Assembly: GCA_017535945.1 (NCBI GenBank) | Contig: JAFXTJ010000033.1 | Span: 1 to 41,388 of the forward strand | DNA: 41,388 nt | Direction of reading: 5' to 3' | Source of the DNA: Lachnospiraceae bacterium | Lineage (GTDB): Bacteria; Bacillota; Clostridia; Lachnospirales; Lachnospiraceae | Shown: piece by piece, positions 8,192-15,270 of the stretch | Layout of the letters: each line of letters starts with the position of its first letter | Position numbering within the stretch: position 1 is the first letter of the stretch | Made by a program: the position numbers and the translations under genes | Notes under the pieces: model-generated | Databases searched by the model: none | Seen by the model: the letters and a program-made list of their open reading frames with translations, nothing else | What the model was told of the DNA's origin: nothing

Positions 8192-9098
8192 GATAGCGGG
8201 GACGGTCCTTGATCTCGATATAGATCCCGGCCAGATAGATCGCGATGATCCCGAGACTTAAGAGGATGGCACCCGTGGAGAGCGTGATGAGGATCACCAG
8301 GGAAGGATAACCGCCCACGGATTTCCCCGAGAAATAACTGATGACGGCATCGATCCCGAGCAGGATGCCGATGAAGAACACGATGAGCCCCATGATGCCG
8401 ATGATCCGGAGCGGCAAATAGGAAAATGATGTCAGATCATTGATCGCATAGCGCAGGAGAGAGAATCCCGTCCATTTGCTCCTGCCGCCGGTGCGGTCTG
8501 CCACATCAAAGGTGACTTTGGCGGACCTGAAACCGGTCCAGTAGGTGAGCGCCCGGAAAAAAGTGACTCTTTCCGGCATCGCGTTCAGCGCATCGACCGC
8601 CTTGCGCGAGAGGAGCTTGTAATCCGAGGCACCTGCGATGTCGATACCGGTACTGCCGCGGAAAAGCCGGTAGAACAGGCAAGTCAGCAGACCGTGCATC
8701 GCTCCTTCGCGTCCTCTGTCTGATTTGATCCCCTCGACAACCGTATACCCCTCCTGCCATTTAAGGAGCATCTCCGGGATCTTTTCCGGAGGATGCTGGA
8801 GATCGGCGTCCATAACAATAACGGCATCACCCGAAGCCTGCTTCAGACCGCAGAAGATCGCGGCTTCCTTACCGAAGTTGCGGGAAAAACCGGTATAGTG
8901 GATGCGCGGGTCGGAGGCGGCAAGCTCCCGGAGGATCCTGCCGGTATCATCCACGGAGCCGTCGTTGATGAACAGAAGTTCCAGTTCATGAGCGGCCGCG
9001 GTTTCATTCTCCTCCCACAGGGAGGTGACGCTTTGATGGAATTTTACGATCGTGTCCGCTTCGTTATAGCAGGGCACGACGATACTGACTTTACTCAT
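8172..9098 (-). CDS. GtrB/DPM1-like family 2 glycosyltransferase
   Basis: A 308-residue protein with an N-terminal GT-A domain: SIVVPCYNE at residues 5-13, a metal-binding DAD at 97-99 inside MDADLQHPP, and a GASDYKLLSR stretch. Two C-terminal membrane helices follow (about 235-255 and 270-295). This is the layout of polyisoprenyl-phosphate sugar transferases (GtrB, YkoT, DPM1), which charge undecaprenyl phosphate for use by GT-C proteins such as the YfhO-type protein next door. ATG 9098 is chosen because the family begins just there. No ribosome site precedes it; instead a TACAAT hexamer ends 7 nt upstream, suggesting a leaderless transcript. The stop codon lies inside the convergent deacetylase gene. 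Confidence 0.88.
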   Translation of the reverse strand: MSKVSIVVPCYNEADTIVKFHQSVTSLWEENETAAAHELELLFINDGSVDDTGRILRELAASDPRIHYTGFSRNFGKEAAIFCGLKQASGDAVIVMDADLQHPPEKIPEMLLKWQEGYTVVEGIKSDRGREGAMHGLLTCLFYRLFRGSTGIDIAGASDYKLLSRKAVDALNAMPERVTFFRALTYWTGFRSAKVTFDVADRTGGRSKWTGFSLLRYAINDLTSFSYLPLRIIGIMGLIVFFIGILLGIDAVISYFSGKSVGGYPSLVILITLSTGAILLSLGIIAIYLAGIYIEIKDRPRYLIEDRH

Positions 9099-9105
9099 GA
9101 TGACC

Positions 9106-9134
9106 ATTGTAGCACCGCAGAAGGCTGACGGCAA
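9106..9134 (-). promoter_or_regulatory. promoter directly at the glycosyltransferase start
   Basis: On the minus strand TTGCCG (9134-9129), a 17-nt spacer and TACAAT (9111-9106) end 7 nt before the ATG at 9098. Transcription should begin at or within a base or two of the start codon. Confidence 0.6.
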
Positions 9135-9140
9135 TACCGC

Positions 9141-10382
9141 CTACAGGATCACCGGCGGCCTTGCCGGAGCTTCCGCACGCAGATCCGGCGGGAATGCGAG
9201 CGTCTGATACAGGCGGTCCGCGAACAGATCGATCCCGAGCATCCGGGCAGCGAGAGAAGAGACGGGGTCTTCGTCACGGGAGATTGCCGGATCCGCGGCC
9301 GCGCACACTTTCTCATAATCAGCACCCCGCACGATGAGCGGAGCAGAGGCGGCTTCCCCCATGCGGCCGAGGAGACCGCGGGCGGCCGTGCGAAAACCGA
9401 GGACGCGCAGATAAGTGACTCTGTTCTCGAGCATCGCGTCGCGTTCCTCCCGCCGGATGTCAAGGAGGAGCTGTATCAGACTGCGCCGGATCCGCGCATG
9501 GGAAAAGGCCTTCACTTTGATCAGATTCGCAAAGGAAGTAAAACCATAGAACTTCAGGCGGTTCTCCAGGATCCGTCCGGCCAGATCATCGCTCATGTCG
9601 GCGAGCCGGGCAAGTTCTGCGCGGTCCGCCTGCTGCAGCGCGTAAGAGACCTGCGCCGACAGATCGTCCGCAAAGAGCGGGACGCCGGAGCACGTATCGC
9701 GGTATTCACGCAGCAGGTCCGACACATAGGACGGAACAAAGGCGCTGATATCGGCGCCGCAGCGGATCCGTTCCCTGAGATCCGAAGCGGAGGCGATATG
9801 ATCGGAGGCCGGCAGCCGCGGACAGGTGACGGGCGTCAGAGCCGCGCCGCTATGTATGATGCTGCGCAGATATTCGACGCCGAGAATATTGTTCGGAGAA
9901 TCCAGACAGGAGGCAAGGTTTCCTCCCGCGCCGTCGAGAGCGGTCTGTACTGCTGCCTGAAAAGCGGCCGGATAGGAGATCCCCTGCGAAAGGTTTTCCT
10001 GCAGTGCGGAACGGAATTCCGGAGTTTCCGATATTCCGGCGATCTCCCGGAGCGGCGCGAGAGAACCGGCCTCGCTGCCGAAGACAAGTGTGTCCGCGAT
10101 CCCCGTGGCGGCCGCTGTCTGGACGGCGCCGCGGGCATAGACCTCCGCCGGCGCGACAGTATATACGGAAGGGAGAGCCAGCACGAGATCGGCACCCGCA
10201 AGCAGTGCCATGCGCGCACGCGTATGCTTGTCGATCAGCGCCGGTTCGCCGCGCTGTACGAAATCTCCGCTTAACAGCACGATCAGCGCATCGGGGCGCA
10301 GCTCGGCACGCACCCTGTCGATCAGTGCGGCGTGCCCGTTGTGCAGCGGATTGAATTCTGCGATCAGTACGGCTGTCTTCAT
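9141..10382 (-). CDS. tmcAL: tRNA(Met) cytidine acetate ligase TmcAL
   Basis: A 413-residue nucleotidyltransferase-fold protein. The N-terminus has AEFNPLHNGH (HxGH ATP-binding motif, residues 8-17) and the TmcAL hallmark SGDFVQRGEPA near 38-48. TmcAL (formerly DUF795/YlbM) uses acetate and ATP to acetylate C34 of elongator tRNA-Met. ATG 10382 is preferred over GTG 10400, since it begins right before the conserved strand. There is no ribosome site, but an extended -10 (TGATACAAT) ends 8 nt upstream, again suggesting a leaderless mRNA. The gene is divergent from pta-ackA, whose enzymes handle acetyl phosphate and acetate, the TmcAL substrate. Confidence 0.9.
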   Translation of the reverse strand: MKTAVLIAEFNPLHNGHAALIDRVRAELRPDALIVLLSGDFVQRGEPALIDKHTRARMALLAGADLVLALPSVYTVAPAEVYARGAVQTAAATGIADTLVFGSEAGSLAPLREIAGISETPEFRSALQENLSQGISYPAAFQAAVQTALDGAGGNLASCLDSPNNILGVEYLRSIIHSGAALTPVTCPRLPASDHIASASDLRERIRCGADISAFVPSYVSDLLREYRDTCSGVPLFADDLSAQVSYALQQADRAELARLADMSDDLAGRILENRLKFYGFTSFANLIKVKAFSHARIRRSLIQLLLDIRREERDAMLENRVTYLRVLGFRTAARGLLGRMGEAASAPLIVRGADYEKVCAAADPAISRDEDPVSSLAARMLGIDLFADRLYQTLAFPPDLRAEAPARPPVIL

Positions 10383-10390
10383 AATGGGAT

Positions 10391-10399
10391 ATTGTATCA
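10391..10399 (-). promoter_or_regulatory. extended -10 promoter at the tmcAL start
   Basis: TGATACAAT on the minus strand is a TGn-extended -10 element. No good -35 is seen at 16-18 nt. It ends 8 nt upstream of ATG 10382, placing the transcript start at the codon itself. Confidence 0.6.
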
Positions 10400-10464
10400 C
10401 AGAAATGCCGATATTGCCGTGAACGAAACATTTTCATTTCTCTCTTTTAAGGAGCGTCGATCCA

Positions 10465-10473
10465 TGCTACAAT
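10465..10473 (+). promoter_or_regulatory. extended -10 promoter for pta-ackA
   Basis: TGCTACAAT is an extended -10, with a weak TTTTAA -35 seventeen bases upstream. Transcription should start near 10480, giving a leader of about 78 nt before pta. It is divergent from the tmcAL promoter. Confidence 0.6.
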
Positions 10474-10488
10474 ATCATGTTGTGATCC

Positions 10489-10500
10489 ATCCGCGCGGAT
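10489..10500. promoter_or_regulatory. 12-bp palindrome in the pta leader
   Basis: ATCCGCGCGGAT is perfectly self-complementary and lies just after the predicted pta transcript start. It could be a repressor site or simply a GC-rich leader hairpin; no known operator is recognised. Confidence 0.35.
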
Positions 10501-10557
10501 ACCCGCCGGGGAACCGATAACAGAGCGACAAACAACAGCAGTTCAGAAGGGGGAAGT

Positions 10558-11562
10558 ATGGCCTACATCGACAAGATCAAAGAAAAAGCAAAAGCTGACA
10601 AGAAGACGATCGTACTGCCGGAGGCGGAGGACGAGCGGACCCTGCGTGCGGCGCAGGAGATCTTAAGGGACGGACTCTCGGACCTCATCCTGATCGGCGA
10701 CGAGGATCAGATCCATGCTGACGCGGGACGCCTTAATGTGAACATTGAAGGCGCCAGGATCATCGATCCGAAGAAGGATCCGGATTTCGAGAAGTATGTG
10801 CAGATGCTCTTCAAACTGCGCGAAGCAAAGGGCATGACCGAGGAGAAGGCCAGGGAGACCCTTAACGCGAGTTATATCTATTACGGTGTCATGCTGTTAA
10901 AGGACGGTATGGCGGACGGCCTGGTCGCGGGCGCCTGCCACGCGACGGCGGATACCCTGCGTCCCGCACTGCAGATCCTGAAGACCGCGCCCGGCGTCAA
11001 GATGGTCTCCGCATTCTTCCTGATCGATGTGCCGAACTGCGAATACGGCGAGAACGGCACCTTTATCTTTGCGGATTCCGGTCTCAATCAGGATCCCACG
11101 TCCGAGGAACTGGCGGTGATCGCTGATTCGAGCGCGAAGAGCTTTAAGCAGCTCGTCGGCGGAGAGCCCAAAGTCGCGATGCTGTCCCATTCCACCAAGG
11201 GCAGTGCGAAACACGCGCTGGTCGACAAGATGGTCGAAGCGACCCGCATCACGAAGGAGACCTATCCGGATCTCAAGGTCGATGGCGAACTGCAGCTGGA
11301 TGCCGCCATCGTCCCGGAGGTTGCTGCCTCCAAGGCACCGGGCAGCGAAGTGGCGGGTCATGCCAATGTGCTGATCTTCCCCAACCTCGATGCCGGCAAT
11401 ATCGGATACAAGCTTGCGCAGCGGCTGGCCAAGGCGGATGCCTACGGCCCGATGCTCCAGGGTATCGCGAAGCCGGTCAACGATCTCTCCCGCGGCTGCT
11501 CCTGGCAGGACATCGTGGGTGTTGTTGCGTTAACGTCGGTTCAGGCGCAGGGCGTCGAATAA
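10558..11562 (+). CDS. pta: phosphate acetyltransferase
   Basis: A 334-residue short-form Pta (no N-terminal DRTGG regulatory domain) that interconverts acetyl-CoA and acetyl phosphate. Recognisable blocks are IVLPEAEDERTLRA near residue 18, DGLVAGACHATADTLRPAL near 120, the ADSGLNQDPT block, and MLSHSTKGSA near 212. ATG 10558 follows AGAAGGGGGAAGT, a strong ribosome site. The acetate kinase gene begins 10 nt after its stop, so the pair forms the usual acetate/ATP-yielding fermentation operon. Confidence 0.97.
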   Translation: MAYIDKIKEKAKADKKTIVLPEAEDERTLRAAQEILRDGLSDLILIGDEDQIHADAGRLNVNIEGARIIDPKKDPDFEKYVQMLFKLREAKGMTEEKARETLNASYIYYGVMLLKDGMADGLVAGACHATADTLRPALQILKTAPGVKMVSAFFLIDVPNCEYGENGTFIFADSGLNQDPTSEELAVIADSSAKSFKQLVGGEPKVAMLSHSTKGSAKHALVDKMVEATRITKETYPDLKVDGELQLDAAIVPEVAASKAPGSEVAGHANVLIFPNLDAGNIGYKLAQRLAKADAYGPMLQGIAKPVNDLSRGCSWQDIVGVVALTSVQAQGVE

Positions 11563-11572
11563 GGAGGACAAC

Positions 11573-12769
11573 ATGAAGATCCTGGTCATCAACTGCGGGA
11601 GTTCTTCCCTGAAATTTCAGCTCATCGATTCCGCGAGCGAGGAGGTCCTGTGCAAGGGGCTCTGCGAGCGGATCGGCATCGACGGGAGCGTGATCGGCTA
11701 CACCCCCGCCGGCAAGGACAAGATCGTGAAAGAGGTCCCGATGCCCGATCACAACAAGGCGATCGAACTCGTGATCGAAGCGCTCACTGATCCGGAGACC
11801 GGTGTGGTGAAGGAACTGTCCGAGATCGATGCGGTGGGACACCGGATCGTGCACGGCGGCGAAGCGTTTACGAAGTCCGTCATCATCAATGACGAGGTGA
11901 TCAAAGCGATCGAGGATGTGAGCGATCTTGCACCGCTGCACAATCCCGCCAATCTCATCGGTGTACGCGCCTGCATGAAGGCCATGCCGGGCGTGCCGAT
12001 GGTCGCTGTCTTTGATACGGCCTTCCATCAGACCATGCCGGAGGAGGCTTATCTCTACGGCGTGTGGTACGGATATTATGAGAAATTCCGTGTGCGCCGC
12101 TACGGCTTCCACGGAACGAGCCATGCCTATGTCTCCGCCAAGGCGGCAGAGATCCTCGGCAAGCCCTATGACAGCCTGAAGACGATCGTCTGCCATCTCG
12201 GCAACGGCGCCAGCGTCTCCGCCGTCAAAGAGGGCCGCTGCATCGACACCTCCATGGGCCTGACTCCGCTTGAGGGGCTGTTAATGGGCACGCGCAGCGG
12301 CGATCTCGATCCCTCCGTTGTGGAGTATATCGCCAATAAGGAAGGCACGGACATCAAGAATGTGATGAACATCCTGAACAAGAAGTCCGGCGTGTACGGC
12401 CTCTCCGGCGATCTCTCCTCCGATTTCCGCGATCTTGAGGCGGGTTACAACAAGGGGGACGCGGGAGCCATCCGTGCGGTCAACACCTTTGCCTACCGCG
12501 TGGTCAAGTATATCGGCGCTTATGCGGCTGCCATGAACGGCGTGGACTGCATCTGCTTCACGGCGGGTGTCGGCGAGAACAGCCCGATGGTCCGCAAGCT
12601 CGTGCTGGAGCGCCTGGGATATCTCGGCGTGACGCTGGATGAGGAAGCCAACTCGACCAGAGGTAAGGAGATCTGCATTTCCGGGCCGGACAGCCGCGTG
12701 AAAGCGCTCGTCGTGCCCACCAATGAGGAACTCGCGATCGCCCGTGACACGGCAGCCCTTGTAAAGTAA
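11573..12769 (+). CDS. ackA: acetate kinase
   Basis: A 398-residue acetate kinase that makes acetate and ATP from acetyl phosphate in the cytoplasm. The catalytic residues fall at the family's standard numbering: Asn7 (INCGSSS), Arg91 (GHRIVHGG), Asp148 (VFDTAFHQ), His180 (YGFHGTSH) and Arg241 (GTRSGDLDP). AAGGAGG lies 5-6 nt before the ATG. It follows pta by 10 nt. No clear terminator separates it from the rpmF promoter at 12780, so some readthrough into rpmF is possible. Confidence 0.98.
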   Translation: MKILVINCGSSSLKFQLIDSASEEVLCKGLCERIGIDGSVIGYTPAGKDKIVKEVPMPDHNKAIELVIEALTDPETGVVKELSEIDAVGHRIVHGGEAFTKSVIINDEVIKAIEDVSDLAPLHNPANLIGVRACMKAMPGVPMVAVFDTAFHQTMPEEAYLYGVWYGYYEKFRVRRYGFHGTSHAYVSAKAAEILGKPYDSLKTIVCHLGNGASVSAVKEGRCIDTSMGLTPLEGLLMGTRSGDLDPSVVEYIANKEGTDIKNVMNILNKKSGVYGLSGDLSSDFRDLEAGYNKGDAGAIRAVNTFAYRVVKYIGAYAAAMNGVDCICFTAGVGENSPMVRKLVLERLGYLGVTLDEEANSTRGKEICISGPDSRVKALVVPTNEELAIARDTAALVK

Positions 12770-12779
12770 TATTTTTCTG

Positions 12780-12809
12780 TTGACAAACGCGTCAGACGTG
12801 GCATATAAT
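12780..12809 (+). promoter_or_regulatory. consensus sigma-A promoter for rpmF
   Basis: TTGACA (12780-12785) and TATAAT (12804-12809), both perfect matches, are 18 nt apart, starting 11 nt after the ackA stop. The transcript, from about 12816, carries a roughly 80-nt leader with GCGCG/CGCGC arms around TTTTTGA near 12817-12833. Confidence 0.85.
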
Positions 12810-12895
12810 CAATATCGCGCGTTTTTGACGCGCCGCGATAACAGTGAACACAGCGCAGGCCGCGGCCGGCGCTTGCAAGCAAGGAGGTGTCAATT

Positions 12896-13078
12896 ATGTC
12901 GATCTGCCCGAAGAACAAATCATCCAAGGGGCACAGGGATCAGAGAAGGGCGAACTGGAAGATGAACGCGCCCACTCTTGTGAAGTGCAGCCACTGCGGC
13001 GCGCTGACCATGCCTCATAAGGTCTGCAAGGCCTGCGGTTACTATCAGAATAAGAGCGTGGTGAATACCGAGGCCTGA
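12896..13078 (+). CDS. rpmF: 50S ribosomal protein L32
   Basis: A 60-residue zinc-ribbon L32 with Cys31, Cys34, Cys44 and Cys47 (CSHC...CKAC) and the typical basic N-terminus MSICPKNKSSKGHRDQRRAN. ATG 12896 has AGGAGG 8 nt upstream; the GTG at 12887 overlaps that ribosome site and is rejected. It has its own consensus promoter and a strong terminator, so it is a single-gene unit. The DUF177 (YceD) gene that usually sits just before rpmF in Firmicutes is not here; only 126 nt separate it from ackA. Confidence 0.95.
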   Translation: MSICPKNKSSKGHRDQRRANWKMNAPTLVKCSHCGALTMPHKVCKACGYYQNKSVVNTEA

Positions 13079-13106
13079 CCGGTACGCCTGTTCTTACACG
13101 AGTAAC

Positions 13107-13143
13107 AAAGCGTCCTCCCGAAAATGGGAGGACGCTTTTTCTT
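13107..13143 (+). terminator. strong intrinsic terminator after rpmF
   Basis: A 13-bp stem, AAAGCGTCCTCCC (13107-13119) with its inverse at 13126-13138, loop GAAAAT, and a run of T from 13136 to 13140 continuing as CTTTT. It separates rpmF from the plsX promoter, which begins inside the T-rich end. Confidence 0.93.
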
Positions 13144-13172
13144 TTGACTTTTTTCGTGTTTCCATATATAAT
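13144..13172 (+). promoter_or_regulatory. sigma-A promoter for plsX-acpP-rnc-smc-ftsY
   Basis: TTGACT (13144-13149), a 17-nt spacer and a perfect TATAAT (13167-13172). A short inverted repeat TAAC-AA-GTTA (13173-13182) covers the predicted start site and could be an operator, but it does not match the FapR consensus I know. Confidence 0.85.
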
Positions 13173-13210
13173 TAACAAGTTACTATGACCGTTTTACGGG
13201 GGATGTTATT

Positions 13211-14239
13211 TTGGCAGAAAGAGTCAGGATCGCATTGGATGCCATGGGCGGTGACAATGCGCCGGATGAGATCGTAAAGGGTGCTGTTGAGGCGCTTCGC
13301 GAATGTGCGGAAGCGGAGATCTTCCTCACGGGAGTACCGGAGGCGGTTGACCGGGCGCTTGCGGCTTGCGGATACGACAAGGGCGCCTCATATGCGGACA
13401 GGCTCCATGTCGTCCCGGCATCCGAAGTGATCGAAATGGCGGAGCCGCCTGTCAACGCGATCATGACCAAACGGGATTCCTCCATTGTAAAAGGCATGCA
13501 GATGGTCCGGACCGGTGAAGCGGATGCCTATGTATCCGCCGGTTCCACCGGAGCGACGCTGGTCGGCGGACAGACGCTCATCGGCAGGGTCCGCGGCGTG
13601 GAAAGAGCACCGCTCGCACCTTTCATACCGACCGAGAAGGGCACATCGCTTCTCATTGACTGCGGCGCGAATGTCGACGCAAGACCGAGCGCGCTGGTGC
13701 AGTTTGCCAGGATGGGTTCCGTGTATTACAGGAACGTGATGGGCGTGGAGAAGCCGACCGTCGCCATCATTAATATCGGCGCGGAGGAGGAGAAGGGCAA
13801 TGCCCTCGTTAAGGAGACGATCCCGCTCCTGAAAGCCTGTGAGGACATCAATTTCATCGGCTGCGCGGAGGCGCGGGATATCCCGGCCGGAGCTGCCGAT
13901 GTGCTCGTATGCGAAGCCTTCACCGGCAATATTGTCCTCAAGATGTACGAAGGTGTCGGCAAGACGGCACTGCACCTCATGAAGCAGGCCTTCATGAAGA
14001 ATACGAAGAGCAAGCTCGGCGCGCTCTTGGCCAAGGATTCCCTGAAGGAATCGCTTGGTGTGTTCGACCTCACAAGATACGGCGGCGCACCGATGCTGGG
14101 GTTGAAAGGCCTCGTCGTGAAGACGCACGGCAGCGCACATGCGGTGGAGGTGAAAAACTCCGTTCTGCAGTGCGTCACCTTCTTCAAACAGGATATCGGG
14201 CCTCAGATCGAAGAGGCGCTCGCAAAAGCGGATCATTGA
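13211..14239 (+). CDS. plsX: phosphate acyltransferase PlsX
   Basis: A 342-residue PlsX, which makes acyl phosphate from acyl-ACP for phosphatidic acid synthesis at the membrane surface. Family motifs include RIALDAMGGDNAPDEIVKGA near the N-terminus, SAGSTGATLVGG near residue 110 and VCEAFTGNIVLKM near 235. The start is TTG 13211, since GGGGGA at 13198-13203 gives a 7-nt spacing and the ATG at 13203 is out of frame. The rare start codon may keep expression low relative to acpP, its downstream partner. Confidence 0.95.
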   Translation: MAERVRIALDAMGGDNAPDEIVKGAVEALRECAEAEIFLTGVPEAVDRALAACGYDKGASYADRLHVVPASEVIEMAEPPVNAIMTKRDSSIVKGMQMVRTGEADAYVSAGSTGATLVGGQTLIGRVRGVERAPLAPFIPTEKGTSLLIDCGANVDARPSALVQFARMGSVYYRNVMGVEKPTVAIINIGAEEEKGNALVKETIPLLKACEDINFIGCAEARDIPAGAADVLVCEAFTGNIVLKMYEGVGKTALHLMKQAFMKNTKSKLGALLAKDSLKESLGVFDLTRYGGAPMLGLKGLVVKTHGSAHAVEVKNSVLQCVTFFKQDIGPQIEEALAKADH

Positions 14240-14249
14240 CCTTTTGATA

Positions 14250-14269
14250 CGCCGTTACGGATAACGGCG
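14250..14269 (+). other. hairpin between plsX and acpP
   Basis: CGCCGTTA (14250-14257), a CGGA tetraloop and the exact inverse TAACGGCG (14262-14269). There is no T run, so it is more likely an mRNA-stabilising or processing element that lets acpP be expressed above plsX than a terminator. Confidence 0.55.
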
Positions 14270-14298
14270 CATGATTCATAAAACCGGAGGGGTTGACA

Positions 14299-14529
14299 AT
14301 GGAAATGGACAAGATCAAGAAGATCATCGCGGACGTGCTCGGGGCGGATCCCAACGAGATCACGGAGGATACGACCTTCGTGGAGGATCTGGCCGCGGAT
14401 TCACTGGACATCCTGGAGATCATCATGCAGATCCAGGAAGAGTTCGATATCCAGGTGCCGCAGGAAGAGGCCTCCAAGATCAAGACGGTCGGGGAAGCCG
14501 CACAGATGATCCGTAATGCCGGGAAATGA
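14299..14529 (+). CDS. acpP: acyl carrier protein
   Basis: A 76-residue acidic ACP. The phosphopantetheine site is Ser35 in ADSLDILEIIM, where the usual DSLD motif is intact. ATG 14299 has GGAGGGG 6 nt upstream; the TTG at 14293 lies against that site and is rejected. It carries growing acyl chains for fatty acid synthesis and donates them to PlsX, encoded just upstream. Its stop overlaps the rnc start (ATGA). Confidence 0.96.
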   Translation: MEMDKIKKIIADVLGADPNEITEDTTFVEDLAADSLDILEIIMQIQEEFDIQVPQEEASKIKTVGEAAQMIRNAGK

Positions 14530-15269
14530 CCATGGGAAAACTGTTTGAAGAACAGGCCGCCGGGATCCTGGATCCCGAAAAACGGGCGGCATTCGAGAAG
14601 CGCATAGACAGGAAATTCGCCGATGAACAGCTGCTGGTACGCGCTTTTACCCATTCCTCCTATTCCAATGAAAGGGAGGAAGCGGGGGCCGACTATGAGC
14701 GCCTGGAATTCCTCGGTGACGCCGTGCTCGAAACCGTGGTCAGCGACTGGCTTTATCACGCCTATCCGGACCTCAGGGAAGGCGAACTGACGAATAAACG
14801 GGCCGCCATGGTCTGCGAGGGGTCATTGTCCCAGTGCGCCGTGAAACTTGAACTCGGAGAGCTGATGCTCCTGGGGCGCGGTGAGGATCAGAGCGGCGGC
14901 AGAAAGCGCGAGGCAATCCTGGCCGACATGATGGAAGCCATCGCCGGTGCCATTTATCTGGATGCCGGTTTTGATGCGGCGGCGTCTTTCATCCGCGATC
15001 ACATCCTCTCCGAACAGGAACATCTCATCAGGTTCTATGATGCCAAGACGGAGCTGCAGGTCCTGGTACAGGGACAAAAACTGGGGGACATCGTTTATAA
15101 CATCGTGGACGCCAGCGGACCGGAACACCGAAGGGTATTCACGGCCGAGGTATCCGTGGGCGGCAGGAAATACGGCACGGGCTCCGGGAGCAGCAAGAAG
15201 GCTGCGGAGCAGCATGCGGCCGCGCAGGCGCTCGAAGCGATGAGCAGGGACGGAAAGCACAAGAAGTAA
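14526..15269 (+). CDS. rnc: ribonuclease III
   Basis: A 247-residue RNase III that cleaves double-stranded RNA in rRNA and mRNA processing. The signature ERLEFLGDAVLE lies at residues 58-69 with Asp65; the second acidic pair is Asp134/Glu137 (ADMMEAIAG). A C-terminal dsRNA-binding domain runs from about 172, ending in GSGSSKKAAEQHAA. The start ATG 14526 overlaps the acpP stop; ATG 14532 is an alternative that loses two residues. The smc gene begins one base after its stop. Confidence 0.96.
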   Translation: MTMGKLFEEQAAGILDPEKRAAFEKRIDRKFADEQLLVRAFTHSSYSNEREEAGADYERLEFLGDAVLETVVSDWLYHAYPDLREGELTNKRAAMVCEGSLSQCAVKLELGELMLLGRGEDQSGGRKREAILADMMEAIAGAIYLDAGFDAAASFIRDHILSEQEHLIRFYDAKTELQVLVQGQKLGDIVYNIVDASGPEHRRVFTAEVSVGGRKYGTGSGSSKKAAEQHAAAQALEAMSRDGKHKK

Positions 15270-15270
15270 G

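Noticed and set aside
12817-12895. Riboswitch or ribosomal-protein leader in front of rpmF.
   Set aside because: Only a short GC-rich hairpin is apparent, with no recognised aptamer or L32 autoregulatory fold.
13173-13182. FapR operator at the plsX promoter.
   Set aside because: Only a short TAAC-AA-GTTA repeat is present; it does not match the longer FapR consensus, and no fapR gene is visible.
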